Below are positions 24,631 through 35,285 of a DNA stretch of 64,000 nt, piece by piece. Each line of letters starts with the position of its first letter. Positions within the stretch are counted from its first letter, which is position 1. This DNA is from Manihot esculenta. Taxonomy: Eukaryota; Streptophyta; Magnoliopsida; Malpighiales; Euphorbiaceae. Made by a program: the position numbers and the translations under genes. The notes under the pieces are model-generated. The model did no database searches. It was given only the letters and a program-made list of their open reading frames with translations, and was not told where the DNA came from. The stretch spans positions 15,935,051-15,999,050 of the forward strand of contig NC_035172.2 in the NCBI RefSeq assembly GCF_001659605.2, written 5' to 3'.

Positions 24631-27600
24631 ATAATTCGAGTGTTAGTCCCGCTAAACAAGACATTTTATGCCAAGGCCACAAGTCGGATATCCGACAGGC
24701 TAAAATTCAGGTGTTAGTCCCGCTAAATAAGGCATCTCATGCTAAGGCCATAAAGTGGGTCTCCTCCAAGCCAAAATTCAGGTGTTAGTCCCGCTAAAAA
24801 GGAATTTTATGCCAAGGCTATAAGGCAAGTATCCGCCAGGCTATAATCCGGGTGTTAGTCTTGCTAAACAAGACATTTTATGTCAAGTCTCCAAAGCGGG
24901 TCTCCACCAGACTGTAATCCAGATGTTAGTCCCACTAAATAAGTCATTTCATGCCAAAGTTACAAGGCGGGTCTCTGCCAGGCTGTAATCTGAGTGTTAG
25001 TCCTACTAAACAGGCATTTAATGCCAAGGCCACAAGGTGGATATCCGCCAGGCTATAATCCAGATGTTAGTCTCTCTAAACAAGCATTTCATGCCAAGGC
25101 CACAAGGTGGGCATCTGCAAGGCCATAATCTAGGTGTTAGTCTCCTTAAATAATGCATTTCATGCCAAGGCCACAAGGTGGGTATCTGCAAGGTCATAAT
25201 CCGGGTGTTAGTCCAGCTAAACAAGGCATTTCATGCCAAGGCCACAAAACGGGTCTCCGCCAGGCCATAATCCGAGTGTTAGTCCTGCTAAACAAGGCAT
25301 TTCATGCCAAGGCCACAAGGCGAGTCTCCATCAGGCCATAATCCAGGTGCTAGTCCTGCTAAATAAGGCATTTTATGCCAAGGCCACAAAGCGGGTATCC
25401 GCCAGGCCATAATCCATATATTAGTCTCGCTAAATAAGGCATTTTATGCCAAGGCCACAAGGTGGGTATCTGTCAGGCCATAATCCAAGTATTAGTCCCA
25501 CTAAACAAGTCATTTCTTGCCAGGCAATAAGGCGGGTATCCGCAAGGTCACGCAATCGGGTTTTAGTCCAATTTCATAAAAAAATTTCTAAGACATTTTA
25601 TGCCAACAAACAAGGCAGGTATCCGCTAAGCCATACAACTGGGTGTTAGTCCCGCTAAACAAGGTATTTTATACCAAGGCCACAAAGTGGGTATCCACCA
25701 GGCCATAATCCGAGTGTTAGTCTTGCTAAATAAGGCATTTTATGCCATGGCCACAAGGTGGGTATCCACCATGCCATAATCCGAGTGTTAGTCCCGCTAA
25801 ACAAGGCATTTTATGCCAAGGCCATAAGACGGGTCTCTGCAAGGTCATAATCCGAGTGTTAGTTCCACTAAATAAGTCATTTCATGCCAAGGCAATAAGG
25901 CGGGTATCAGCAAGGACACACAATTAGGTGTTAGTCCCATTTCACAAAAGATTTCTGAGACATTTTATGCCAAGAAACAAGGCAGGTATCTGCTAGGCCA
26001 TGCAACTGGGTGTTAGTCCCGCTAAACAAGGTATTTTATGCTAAGGCCACAAAGCGGGTATCCGCCAGGCCATAATTCGAGTGTTTAGTCTCGCTAAACA
26101 AGGCGTTTTATACCATGGCCACAAGGCGGGTATCCGCCATGCCATAATCCGAGTGTTAGTCTTGCTAAACAAGGCATTTCATGCCAAGGCCATAAGGCGG
26201 GTCTCCGCCAGGCCATAATCCAGGTGTTAGTTCCACTAACCAAGTCATTTCATGCCAAGGCAATAAGGTAGGTATTCCCAAGGCCACATAATCAGGTGTT
26301 AGTCCCATTTCACAAAAAATTTCTAAGACATTTTATGCCAAGCAACAAGGCAGGTATCCGCTAGGTCATGCAGTCGGGTGTTAATCTCATTTCACAAAAA
26401 TTTTCTAAGGCATTTTATACCAGGCCACAAGGCGGGTATCTACCAGGCCACACTACCGGGTGTTAGTCCCATTTCACAAAAGGTTTCTAAGGCATTTAAT
26501 GCCAAGGCCATATGGCAGGTCTCTGCCAGGCCATAATCTAGGTGTTAGTCCTGCTAAACAAGGCATTTCATGCTAAGGCCACAAAGCGGGTCTCCACCAG
26601 ACCATAATCTGGGTTTTAGTCTCACTAAACAAGGCATTTTATGCCATGGCCACAAGGCGGGTATCCTCCCTACCATAATCCAAGTGTTAATCCCGCTAAA
26701 CAAAGCATCTCATGCCAAGGCCACAAGGTGGATCTCTGCCAGGCCATATTCCGAGTGTTAGTCTCACTAAACAAGGCATTTCATGCCAATACCACAAGGC
26801 AGGTCTCCTCTAGGCCATAATTCAGGTGTTAGTTTTGCTAAACAAGGCATTTCATGCCAAGGCCACAAGGCGGATGTTTGCCAGGCTATGCAATCGGGTG
26901 TTAGTTCCATTTCACAAAAAGTTTCTAAGGCATTTTATGCCAAGCAACAAGGCCCGTATTTGCCAAGCCACGCAATCGAGTGTTACTTCCATTTCACAAA
27001 AAGTTTCTAAGACATTTTATGCCAGGCTACAAGGCGGGTATCTGTCAGGCGATGCAACCGGGTGTTATTCCTATTTCACAAAAAGTGTATAAGGTATTTC
27101 ATGCCTAGGCCATAGAGCGGGTATTCGCCAGGCGAGTATTAGGGTGCTTGTCCCAAAAGACAAAGGCAAGTTCTGTCAAAAAGTGCCATAGGGCGAGTAA
27201 TTACCAATCGAGTTTTCGAGCGTTAGTCCTAAAAAAGAGAGGCAAGTTTCTTCCAAAGAACGCAATAAGGCGGGTAACCGCCAGGCGAGTCTTCCGAGTG
27301 TTAGTCCTAAAAGACAAAGGCAAGTTTCTGCCAAAAAAAGACCATAAGGCCGGTAACCACTAAGCGAGTCTTCGAGCATTAGTCTCAAAAGACAGAGGCA
27401 AGTTTCTGCCAAAGAATGCCACAAGGCGGGTAAATGCCAGGCGAGTTTTTCGTGTGTTAGTCCCAAAAGACAAAGTGAAGTTTATGCCAAGAAGCACCAT
27501 AAGGTGGGTAACCTCCAGGCGAGTCATTGGGCATTAGTCCCAAAAGACAGAGGCAAGTTTCTACCAAAGAACGCCACAAGGCAAATAACCGTCAGGCGAG

Positions 27601-27790
27601 TCTTTTGGGTGTTAGTCCCAAAAGATAGAGAGAAGTTTCTGTCAAAGAACGCCACAAGCCGGGTAACCACTAGGTGAGTCTTCAGGCATTAGTCCCGAAA
27701 AAAAAAGTCAAGTTTCTGTCAAAAAGTGCCACAAAGCAGTATCTGCCAGGCTAATGCCCGGGTGTCAGTCTCGATTAATAAAATCTTTTA
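24631..27790. repeat. Tandem array of about 43 units, 70-85 bp each, with two hairpin-forming words per unit
   Basis: Units share TGTTAGTCCCGCTAAACAAG, then GGCATTTCATGCC, GGCCACAA and GGCGGGTATCCGCC. The last (GGCGG/CCGCC) and GGCAT/ATGCC are inverted repeats, so each unit can form two small hairpins. Three subtypes occur: the basic about 71-bp unit, a longer unit with CCATTTCACAAAAAGTTTCT, and a right-end block (about 27130-27740, period about 78) with CAAAAGACAAAGGCAAG. Unit order repeats every 368 bp in the middle. Open frames in the array are by-products of the periodicity. Confidence 0.92.
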
Positions 27791-28191
27791 AGTCATTATC
27801 ATGACTGAGTGTTAAGTTTAGATTATTAATTTTTTCAAATTATTTTTTCTATAGCCACGAGGCGGGTATCCGCCAGATGAGTCACAAGGCACGGGGTATG
27901 TTCCATTAAAAAGTTATGGCAAAAAGCAGAGACTGTCAGGTGCTTTGTCAGGTGTTAACCCCTTAACAAATTTTCAAAGAGATTATATAAGTCTTGTTTG
28001 ATAATGGTCGGATGAGGGCTATAAACGAGTACAGGGCATGTAAACATTTAGTGAAAATAATGACAAGATACGAGAGGAAATATTTTTTATTAAAATTATG
28101 GAAGGCAAATCGAGACATGCCATATGCCTCGGATTGTGAAGACAACTGTCACTTTCGAATCTGAAGAATTGAAGACTAGCGGGAGGATTTT
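27791..28191. other. Right interior of the LARD-like element
   Basis: Degenerate array remnants (GGCGGGTATCCGCCAG recurs at about 27861) give way to unique sequence. It ends in the polypurine word before the 3' LTR. Confidence 0.6.
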
Positions 28192-28691
28192 TGATATAAC
28201 ATAATAATCACCCAAAGTAGGCCATGTGCTGGCACTCAAAGACAAAGGTACATTTGAAAAGGGTCTGATCAGATGATACTTCGTCCCATCGAGGGAAAAG
28301 AAGACTCGGAAGCTTTAGGTCTCAGCTCTTCATCAAAGACTCGACCTCTCAACTATGGGGCGAGGCTCCATAGGAAATTACTGTTAGAGAATACAATACA
28401 GTAGATCCCTATTATACCTATAATCACGAGATCCCCTATTAATTAGCCGGTACCAACTGAATTTTTAGGAGATGCGATAATTAACTCTATCTTCTTACAG
28501 TCTAAAAGCTAATGATCGTAGAGTACATATTCTTATACAACTACTCTTGAGTTCTAAGAAATTCTTTACATTTGCCATTTTCTTCAATTTATTGACTTGA
28601 GCATTGGAATGGCTGCCATAGATGCCAATCATCTCACATTCTTTTTCTTGCAGCGTGACCAATAGCGGCATAGCTCGTTTCAGCCACATCA
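28192..28691 (+). repeat. 3' LTR of the LARD-like element, 500 bp
   Basis: Uninterrupted partner of 23102-24420. Starts TGATATAACATAATAATC, ends TTTCAGCCACATCA, and directly abuts copia-2 pol sequence. Confidence 0.8.
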
Positions 28692-30174
28692 TTATGCTCA
28701 TGAAAGACCTTGGGTGGTAACCCTCTTGTGAGCGGATCCGCAACCATGGAGTTTGTGCTAATATGCTCAATAGACACCTGACCACTTTGAACTCTTTCTT
28801 TAACAACCAAGAATTTAATATCAATGTGCTTTGACTTAAACTCTTGTGTTATTAGAATAAAGACTGCTGATTTATTGTCACAAAAGATCTTAAGTGGCCT
28901 TTCAATTCCATCAACAATTTGCAACCTAGTGACAAAATTTTGCAGTCATATCCCATGATTTGATGCCTCATAACATGATATAAACTTTGTTGCCATGGTG
29001 GAAGAGGCTATAAGTGATTGCTTAGAACTCTTCCAAGAGATAGCTCCCCCAGCAAGCAAATAAATATAGCATGATGTAGGTTTCATGCTATCTTGGCACC
29101 GAACAAAATCGGAATCTGAATACTCAATGATCTCTAACATATCCGATCTCCTGTAAGTAAGCATGAAATGTTTTGTTCTCTAAAGATACTGTATGGCTCA
29201 TTTGGCTACTTTCTAATGATCCATTCTTGGATTGCTTAAATATTTGCCTAACATTTCAACTATGTACGAAATATCAAGACGCGTAAAAACTTGAGCATAC
29301 ATTAGACTTCCTATTGCTGATGCATAAGGAATCTTTTACATTTCTGTTTCTTCAAAAGCATTTTTTGGGGCACTGTTTAAGACTAAACTTGTCTCCTTTA
29401 TCCATAGGGGTATTACCTAGTTTATAATCTTACATGCCATTTCTCTTGAGGGCCTTTTTAATATAAACCTTTTGTAATAATCCAAGAATACCTTGAGAAT
29501 GATCTCAATGTATTTGGATTCCTAATACAAAATTTGCATTTCCAAGATCCTTCATCTCAAAGTTCATAGCTAGAAATCTCTAAGTTTCATGCAACAAGCT
29601 TATATCATTACTAACAAGCAATATGTCATCGACATATAAAACCATAAAAATATGCTTATTCCCACTAAATTTGTGATATATAAAATCATCAATCAAATTA
29701 ATCTAGAAACCATATGAGATTATAACTTAATGAAATTTGCAATACCACTGACGAGGCACTTGCTTAAGCCCATAGATGGATTTTTTCAGTTTGCAAACCA
29801 TTGACTTTGCATCTCCCAATACGTAGTTTTGTAGTTGCTCCATATAAATTTTTTCATCAATGTCACCATTGAGAAACAATGTCTTAACATCCATCTGATG
29901 TAGCTCAAGATCAAAATGTGCTACTAAGGCTATTATAACCCTAAAAGAGTCTTTCGATGAAACTAGAGAGTAAGTCTCTTTATAATCAATGCCTTCTTTC
30001 TATTTAAAGCCTTTAGCAACAAGACGCACATTTTATCTCTCCACATTGCCTTTTTGAACCCTTTTTGGTTTTAAAAATCTATTTACAACCAATAGGTTTC
30101 ACACCTTCGAGCAATAGGATAAGATCCCATACGTCATTGTCTTTCATAGACTTTATCTTTTCATTCATGGCATC
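28692..30174 (-). pseudogene. copia-2 reverse transcriptase and RNase H remnant
   Basis: Minus-strand reading starts with KIKSMKDNDVWDLI just left of the Tat-like insertion, the usual start of the copia reverse transcriptase domain. The YVDDI catalytic motif lies at about 29618-29640. RNase H follows at about 29164-28700, with GGAISWKSSKQSLIASSTMA, then CDNKSAVFI and the conserved tail VADPLTRGLPPKVFHEH. Frames are broken by stops and indels. The reading ends at the LARD insertion, and the last residues are probably those at 23101-23055. Confidence 0.88.
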
Positions 30175-30671
30175 TGATGACCGCTGGATTTCTTCACCTC
30201 GGTCTGGGGCCAGGCCCATGGTACCAGCCTATTATTTAGAGGCCTTCAATTCTCCCGCATGAACCAGGTCCGGTCTGCTCAGCTTTAAGACCGGGCTCCA
30301 GTTATCTTCCTCAATCGGGCCGACCCAGTCCATATGGCCCATCGAGCAGACCCTCTCTGGGCTCAGTTTTAACCTTTTCTTCTGGCTCGGCTCGGAACCA
30401 GGAAGGAGCTCAGCCCATTCGCCTTATGGGACCATCTGCATGCGCATCCGGGGAAAATCAGAGGCTGTTACGTATGGGGCAGGAATCTGATATCTTCGTA
30501 CGATCGTATCAGTATGGCAGAGACAGGTGCCCTAATGGAAGTCAGGCCATGACACATCATTGGCAGACAATGGAAATAGATAAAAGGAAGAAACATTCTC
30601 TTCTCAGGGGGCTTTTTGGCTAAACTCATAGAACGCTTTGTAAACCCTATTTTCTGGATCTCAGATCATCA
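30175..30671 (+). repeat. Tat-like 5' LTR, 497 bp
   Basis: Begins TGATGACCGCTGG and ends ATCTCAGATCATCA. The flanking copia-2 sequence on the left ends GCATC, the presumed target site. Related copies lie at 20033-20483 and 40752-41243, both reversed. Confidence 0.85.
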
Positions 30672-30672
30672 A

Positions 30673-30691
30673 TTGGCGCCATCTATGGGAA
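30673..30691 (+). promoter_or_regulatory. Primer-binding site of the Tat-like element
   Basis: TTGGCGCCATCTATGGGAA lies one base after the LTR end. GGCGCC-type primer sites of this form are common in non-chromovirus gypsy elements. The tRNA species was not checked. Confidence 0.6.
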
Positions 30692-30751
30692 CCGAAGGAG
30701 ATCTTTTCATCACCGGAAGTTCCACTCTTACAAAACCCACTGAGATCCACG

Positions 30752-32427
30752 ATGGCTAGTCACAATGAAAACAACAATCTTAACACTCCCAATGACCTGA
30801 GCTCTACCCAAGAGGGGCAGCAGTTCTCTTTTTCCAGTCCTACAACTCCAAACAATCAACCACCCATCCCTTTCAACCCCTCGCCAAGCCCGGCGGGAAA
30901 TGTGTCCGCCGCTGCCTTGTCCAACCAGGACCTCCAAGCCATCGCCCTCCAATTACAAAACACCGCCCACTGGCTGGGGCAGATAATGCAACAACGGGGT
31001 CTCAGCACCCCAGTACAGGTGTTGCCGGTGGTGGAAGAGCCCCGGACCAACGAACCTCAGCCTACCTTCAACCATCCCCGAACTGTCAGCCAAGAAACCG
31101 GAGATGGGGGAGAAGAGCCGGAAGCTCGAGTTCATGGAAGGAGGGTGAGGGAGCTGATAGAGAATGATGAAGTTGATAGTTATTCTGCCGGAACCATCGG
31201 AAGAACGGGGAGCGAGACATGGGAGGAGGAAGGTCGCGCGGAGAAAAGGCCCAGGCAGGAAGAAGAGAGCGTAGACCAAAAGCTGCAGAAGATGAGAGAG
31301 CAACTTTTGGCTGAGTTAGGGGCAAAGGACCCCAGCCAAAATCTTCTGCCTACCTCTTCACCCTTCTCAAAGTGGGTGCAGCAGGAGACTGTCCCGAAGA
31401 AATTTATGATGCCACCTATGGCGGCGTACGACGGAGCTGGAAACCCCGGGAGCACGTCTTGGACTACAAGACTTTCATGGAGCTGCAGACTTTGTCAGAT
31501 GCCTTGATGTGCAAGGTATTCCCGACGACGCTCACGGGGCCAGCACGGGCATGGTTCAACAGCCTTGAGATCGGAAGCATCAGAAGCTTTGGAGATTTGG
31601 CCACTCGCTTCATTAGCCGGTTCATCGCCGGGGTGCCTGCAGACAGAAAGACGAGTTATCTAGAAACAGTCAGGCAGAGAAGGGATGAATCGCTCAGGGA
31701 GTACGTTGCCCATTTCAATACGGAGGCCTTGCAAATTCTCGAGCTGGATGAGGGTAGAGCAGTGAAGGCTATGTAGAAAGGGATGACTTCGCCCAAGTTC
31801 TTTGGCTCGTTGAGCAGGAAGCCTCCTACTTCACTGGCCAAGCTGATGAAGAGGGCAGAGAAGTACATCAGGCAGGATGATGCCTTAGTGACAAGCAAAT
31901 TTTCCAGGGGAGTGGCGGATAAGGGGAAAGCCCCGGAGGAAAGGAGGCTGGAGAGGCACGAGAAGAAACACGGCAAGAAACCTGAACTCTACAGACAACC
32001 ATGGGAGAGAAGGGACCAAAGACTCCCCCCTCCTTGGGCCGCAGAACAGAAGACACTTCCCCCATGGGTTCCAGAGAAGCTGACCCCACTTAATGCCTCC
32101 TGAGCCGAAGTGCTCATGGCTGTCCAAGACAAGGAATTCCTACAATGGCCCAGACCCTTGAGAACTGAAGCGGACCTGCGAAATCCTGACAAATACTGTC
32201 AGTATCATCGTACACACGGCCACGACACCAATAACTTCTTCTAGTTGGTTACTGAGATCGAGAGGCTAATAAAGAGGGGACACCTCAAGAATTTTGTGAA
32301 GAAACCGGAGGAACAAAGGCCTCAGCCGAACCCAGCAACGCAAACACTCAGGAGAATGGGAGTGGGGCCAGTGAATGATGGGTCCAGTGGGACCATCAAC
32401 ATGATCGTTGGAGGAACAGAAGGTTGA
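30752..32427 (+). pseudogene. Gag of the Tat-like gypsy element, disabled by one frameshift and several stops
   Basis: The ATG at 30752 opens a Pro/Gln-rich N-terminus. A one-base slip in CCCCGGG near 31447 moves the reading to the next frame. There the retrotransposon-gag core reads DALMCKVFPTTLTGPARAWF, then SFGDLATRFISRF and a RRDESLREYVAHFN segment. In-frame stops follow at 31774, 32101 and about 32243, each one C-to-T or similar step from Gln, Arg or Trp. The tail keeps the CQYHRTHGHDTNNF motif and an INMIVGG end, near where protease would begin. Gag forms the particle that packages element RNA; this copy cannot. Confidence 0.85.
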
Positions 32428-32593
32428 ATGAGCCGGTGAAGCAGAAGAGGTACTTCCCTTAGAATATTTGTAAAAAGAAATTCTTGTACTATGAAAACAT
32501 GAATGAATGGAATAACACCACCTTATGACAATGCAATGATTATCTCTATTACTGTGAGTATTAACTCTCTCAGAAAAAGAAAAGAACAGATAT
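32428..32593 (+). other. Spacer between gag and the dimeric repeat
   Basis: About 165 bp of unique sequence at the point where pol would be expected. No protease motif is seen. Confidence 0.5.
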
Positions 32594-33235
32594 CAGAAGA
32601 CCTCATTGAGACATAGAGACCTCAGGGAGGTAGAAGACCAGGATCCCCAAGATCTCCTAGCATCAGAAGACCTCACTGAGACATAGAGACCTCAGGGGGT
32701 ACAAGACCGGGATCCCTAAGATCTCCCGGCACCAACACCAAACTGAGACATAGAGACCTCAGGGAGGTGGAAGACCAGGATCTCCAAGATCTCCTAGCAT
32801 CAGAAGACCTCACTGAGACATAGAGACCTCAGGGGGTACAAGACCGGGATCCCCAAGATCTCCCGGCACCAACACCAAACTGAGACATAGAGACCTCAGG
32901 GAGGTGGAAGACTAGGATCCCCAAGATCTCCTGGCATCAGAAGACCTCACTGAGACATAGAGACCTCAGGGGGTACAAGACCGAGATCCCCAAGATCTCC
33001 CGGCACCAACACCAAACTAAGACATAGAGACCTCAGGGAGGTGGAAGACCAGGATCCCCAAGATCTCCTGGCACTGCAAACCGACCTGAGACATAGAGAC
33101 CTCAGGAAGGTAGAAGATCGGGATCCCCAAGATCTCCCGGAGCTACAAAGAAATCGACTTGAGACATAGAGACCTCAGGGAGGTAGAAGACCGAGATCCC
33201 CAAGATCTCCTAGCACAAAACAGCCGGTGAGATGT
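32594..33235. repeat. Dimeric tandem repeat, alternating 70- and 67-bp monomers
   Basis: GAGACATAGAGACCTCAGGG recurs at 32608, 32678, 32745, 32815, 32882, 32952, 33019 (one change), 33088 and 33161. Spacing alternates 70 and 67 bp, so the true unit is a 137-bp dimer. Monomer types differ by GAGGTGGAAGACCAGG versus GGGTACAAGACCGGG and by CATCAGAAGACC versus CACCAACACCAAA. Confidence 0.93.
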
Positions 33236-34287
33236 CCGAGATCTCCCAGAGCAAAGCTAGACCCCGACCTCCCAAAAGAGCTCAGGTCCTAAAAGAAAGG
33301 GACTCAGATCTCACACGACAACCAAAGGAGGCAAAGCGCTATGCCGATCTCAAAAATATACTAAAGCAGATATAAAAAGTCTAAATCCGAACTCGGATCA
33401 CAGGATAGTAAGATACCGACCCCAAGGATTGATGGATGGCACTAAACCAGCTCGGCTAACCTAGAGGAAGATCTAAGCAACAAAGTACCCAGCCGGGGCA
33501 TACCCAAAAACTGAATCGTCAGATGAAGAACGACAAGAGGCCAAAAGTGCCGACCTGAAAAAACGAACTCAGAAAACCAGGCAAAAGGGAACCGAGCTCA
33601 AAAAGCTCAAAGGCAAACTGACGGCAACAAGCCTCCTATGATCCGAGAGGAAATTCAGTGGCATGAGCTAAAGGCCTCAGCCTCAATTCCTATCAGAACA
33701 GAACCAAAAACAAAAGGCCAGCCTTGCTCATCACCTTAAAAGATACATGACCTGACTTATTGTTACTCTGTAAAGGCTATGTGCCCGAGACCATAGTAAT
33801 AAAGTAATAAGAGAAAAATGAGGATATCCCTGCAGGAATCATAAAAACTCATAAGTTGAAAGTTCAGCCCACTATTAAAAACTGAGTTCACGGGTAGGGC
33901 TAGTCCAGCTCGGAAAGAACGACAGATAAGAATACCTTAGTGAAATAGATAAATTTATAAGACAAAAGTTCAGTCAATTGATAGAATTTTAGTTCTGATG
34001 GGCTTGAGGGCAAAAAGGGAAAAACAATATAGTGGAAAAATTATGAAGCATATAGTTTAAGTATTTCATTCCTGACAAGATAGATTATTTAACAGAATAA
34101 GTAGCCCGGTGAGCTGAAAAAAACAAGCAAAATAAATGAAAATAAAACTTCATTAAAAGAAAAATACATCACAGCCTATTCTAATCATCTGCATGTGATG
34201 AAGGAAAAATAGTCCTTAGGGGACTTACATGCCTAGGGGCATTATCATCTACACTAGTATCTACATTATCCCCTACACTATCTACAT
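33236..34287 (+). other. Unique interior of the Tat-like element
   Basis: Purine-rich sequence with CTCAAAAAGCTCAAAGGC-like words and no open frame of note. It is probably untranslated element sequence between the satellite and the antisense ORF end. Confidence 0.5.
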
Positions 34288-35283
34288 TTACATTGCTGTC
34301 CATGGGAGGCCCAGCATCCTCCTGCTCAAACCCCCCAGTGCCCACGAAAGGCATGATCTCCTGCCCTTGAGGCCCAGCATCGTCGTTCCCCAGCTCGGGT
34401 TCTGCCTCAGAAGGCCCAGCTGCAGTGCGAGAAGCTCTTTTGGTAGAGGTCTGTCGTCCTCCCCATAAAGCACCTCCTCGCCATCAGAGTCTTCCTCTAC
34501 AGCTCGAAGTTCAGCCAACGGGGTAGAGGGAGCGTATCTGGCTGTCCTTAGGCGCCGGTTGTATCCAGAGACAAACATGAGAAAGCCCTTGTTCCATATG
34601 GCTGTCTTCATCTCGTCAGAAGCTTTAAACTCCGCAAGTCGCCTCTCGCAAGCCTTAGCAACCACGGCTTTATAATCAGAAGAACTCTTGAAATTCTGGA
34701 GGTGAGCTTCACAGGCCTGCTCGATCTCTTTCTTCAACTCGGGAGACTCCTTATATTCCATCAAATGCCTCTCACACTCCAACTGGACCCTGTCTTCAGT
34801 AAGTCTGGCATCCTCGAGCAAGGTTGAGCATTTATGCTCCAAAGTCCTGACCTCATGGAAGAGCTTTTGATTATGAAGTTTAGCCTCCTCTGCCGCTGAA
34901 GCCAGGTCTCTGATACGATCTGAACTCTTACTCAGCTCCTGCTCGAGAACCTCGACCTGAGCTAGTGCCCCCTCCTTCTGGACCTCCACCTTGTTAAGAC
35001 GAGCCTAGGCTCCTTCGAAATTAGCCTTTAAAGCCTCGTACTGACGCTGGGCCTCGTCCCTCTGGTTCATAGCCTCGTTCCTTTCACGAAGGGCATCCAC
35101 CGTGGAGGACAGCTGCTTCAAGACTTCTTCACAGCGGACCTCAGCAGCAGCTGCCCTCTCGTCAGATTCTTTAAGAACCCTCCGGGCGTGAGACAACTCT
35201 GCCTCTAGGGACTTGGCATGCTCATGGGCTGCGGCCAGATTGCTCTGGGCATCACTGGTGGCAGACAGGTTTTCTTCCAGATG
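34288..35283 (-). pseudogene. Antisense coiled-coil ORF (Tat-type extra ORF), N-terminus lost
   Basis: Minus-strand reading from about 35283 to 34288 gives roughly 330 residues, with one stop (TAG at about 35002, a CAG-to-TAG type change). The first two thirds are charged heptad-like sequence with many Glu, Lys, Leu and Ala (for example VEVLEQELSKSSDRIRDLAS), typical of a coiled coil. The end reads KTAIWNKGFLMFVSGYNRRL, then an acidic EEDSDGEEV patch. It lies opposite to gag, as reported for extra ORFs of Tat/Retand elements. Its N-terminal domain is missing here, though a fragment of that region from another copy is at 20719-20990. The function is not known. At 34288-34460 the frame departs from the acidic end and may be shifted. 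Confidence 0.7.
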
Positions 35284-35285
35284 TC

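Larger units (their letters stand above)
23102..28691 (+). mobile_element. Non-autonomous LTR retrotransposon (LARD-like) with a satellite-like interior, nested in copia-2
   Basis: Direct LTRs of about 500 bp (23102-24420, itself interrupted, and 28192-28691) begin TGATATAA and end AGCCACATCA. A polypurine word, AGCGGGAGGA, precedes the 3' LTR. TGGTAGTTTC follows the 5' LTR two bases in and could be a primer-binding site. The 3.77-kb interior encodes no gag or pol. It is almost entirely a tandem array, apart from a short leader with a 22-codon frame at 24559-24627 (MADNSRAAAKASDDKG). The element sits in the copia-2 pol tail. A clean target duplication was not found (CATAC on the left, TTATG on the right). 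Confidence 0.75.
30175..35285 (+). mobile_element. Tat-like Ty3/gypsy element, truncated, gag plus antisense ORF but no pol; nested in copia-2
   Basis: Order on the plus strand: 5' LTR (30175-30671), primer-binding site TTGGCGCCATCTATGGGA, gag, dimeric tandem repeat, about 1 kb of unique spacer, and a minus-strand coiled-coil ORF. Gag and antisense ORF on opposite strands is the architecture described for Tat/Retand-type gypsy elements. There is no protease, reverse transcriptase or integrase between them. The element ends inside the antisense ORF at about 35285, joined directly to copia-2 pre-integrase sequence. The 3' LTR and part of copia-2 were therefore deleted together. Confidence 0.82.

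Noticed and set aside
24631..27790. CRISPR-like array or protein-coding repeat
   Set aside because: Units have no unique spacers, the genome is eukaryotic, and open frames are short and change with unit length. It is a satellite-like array.
30728..32192. Several minus-strand open frames opposite gag
   Set aside because: They are shadows of the gag coding bias, with no recognisable domain. The antisense ORF of this element family lies further right.
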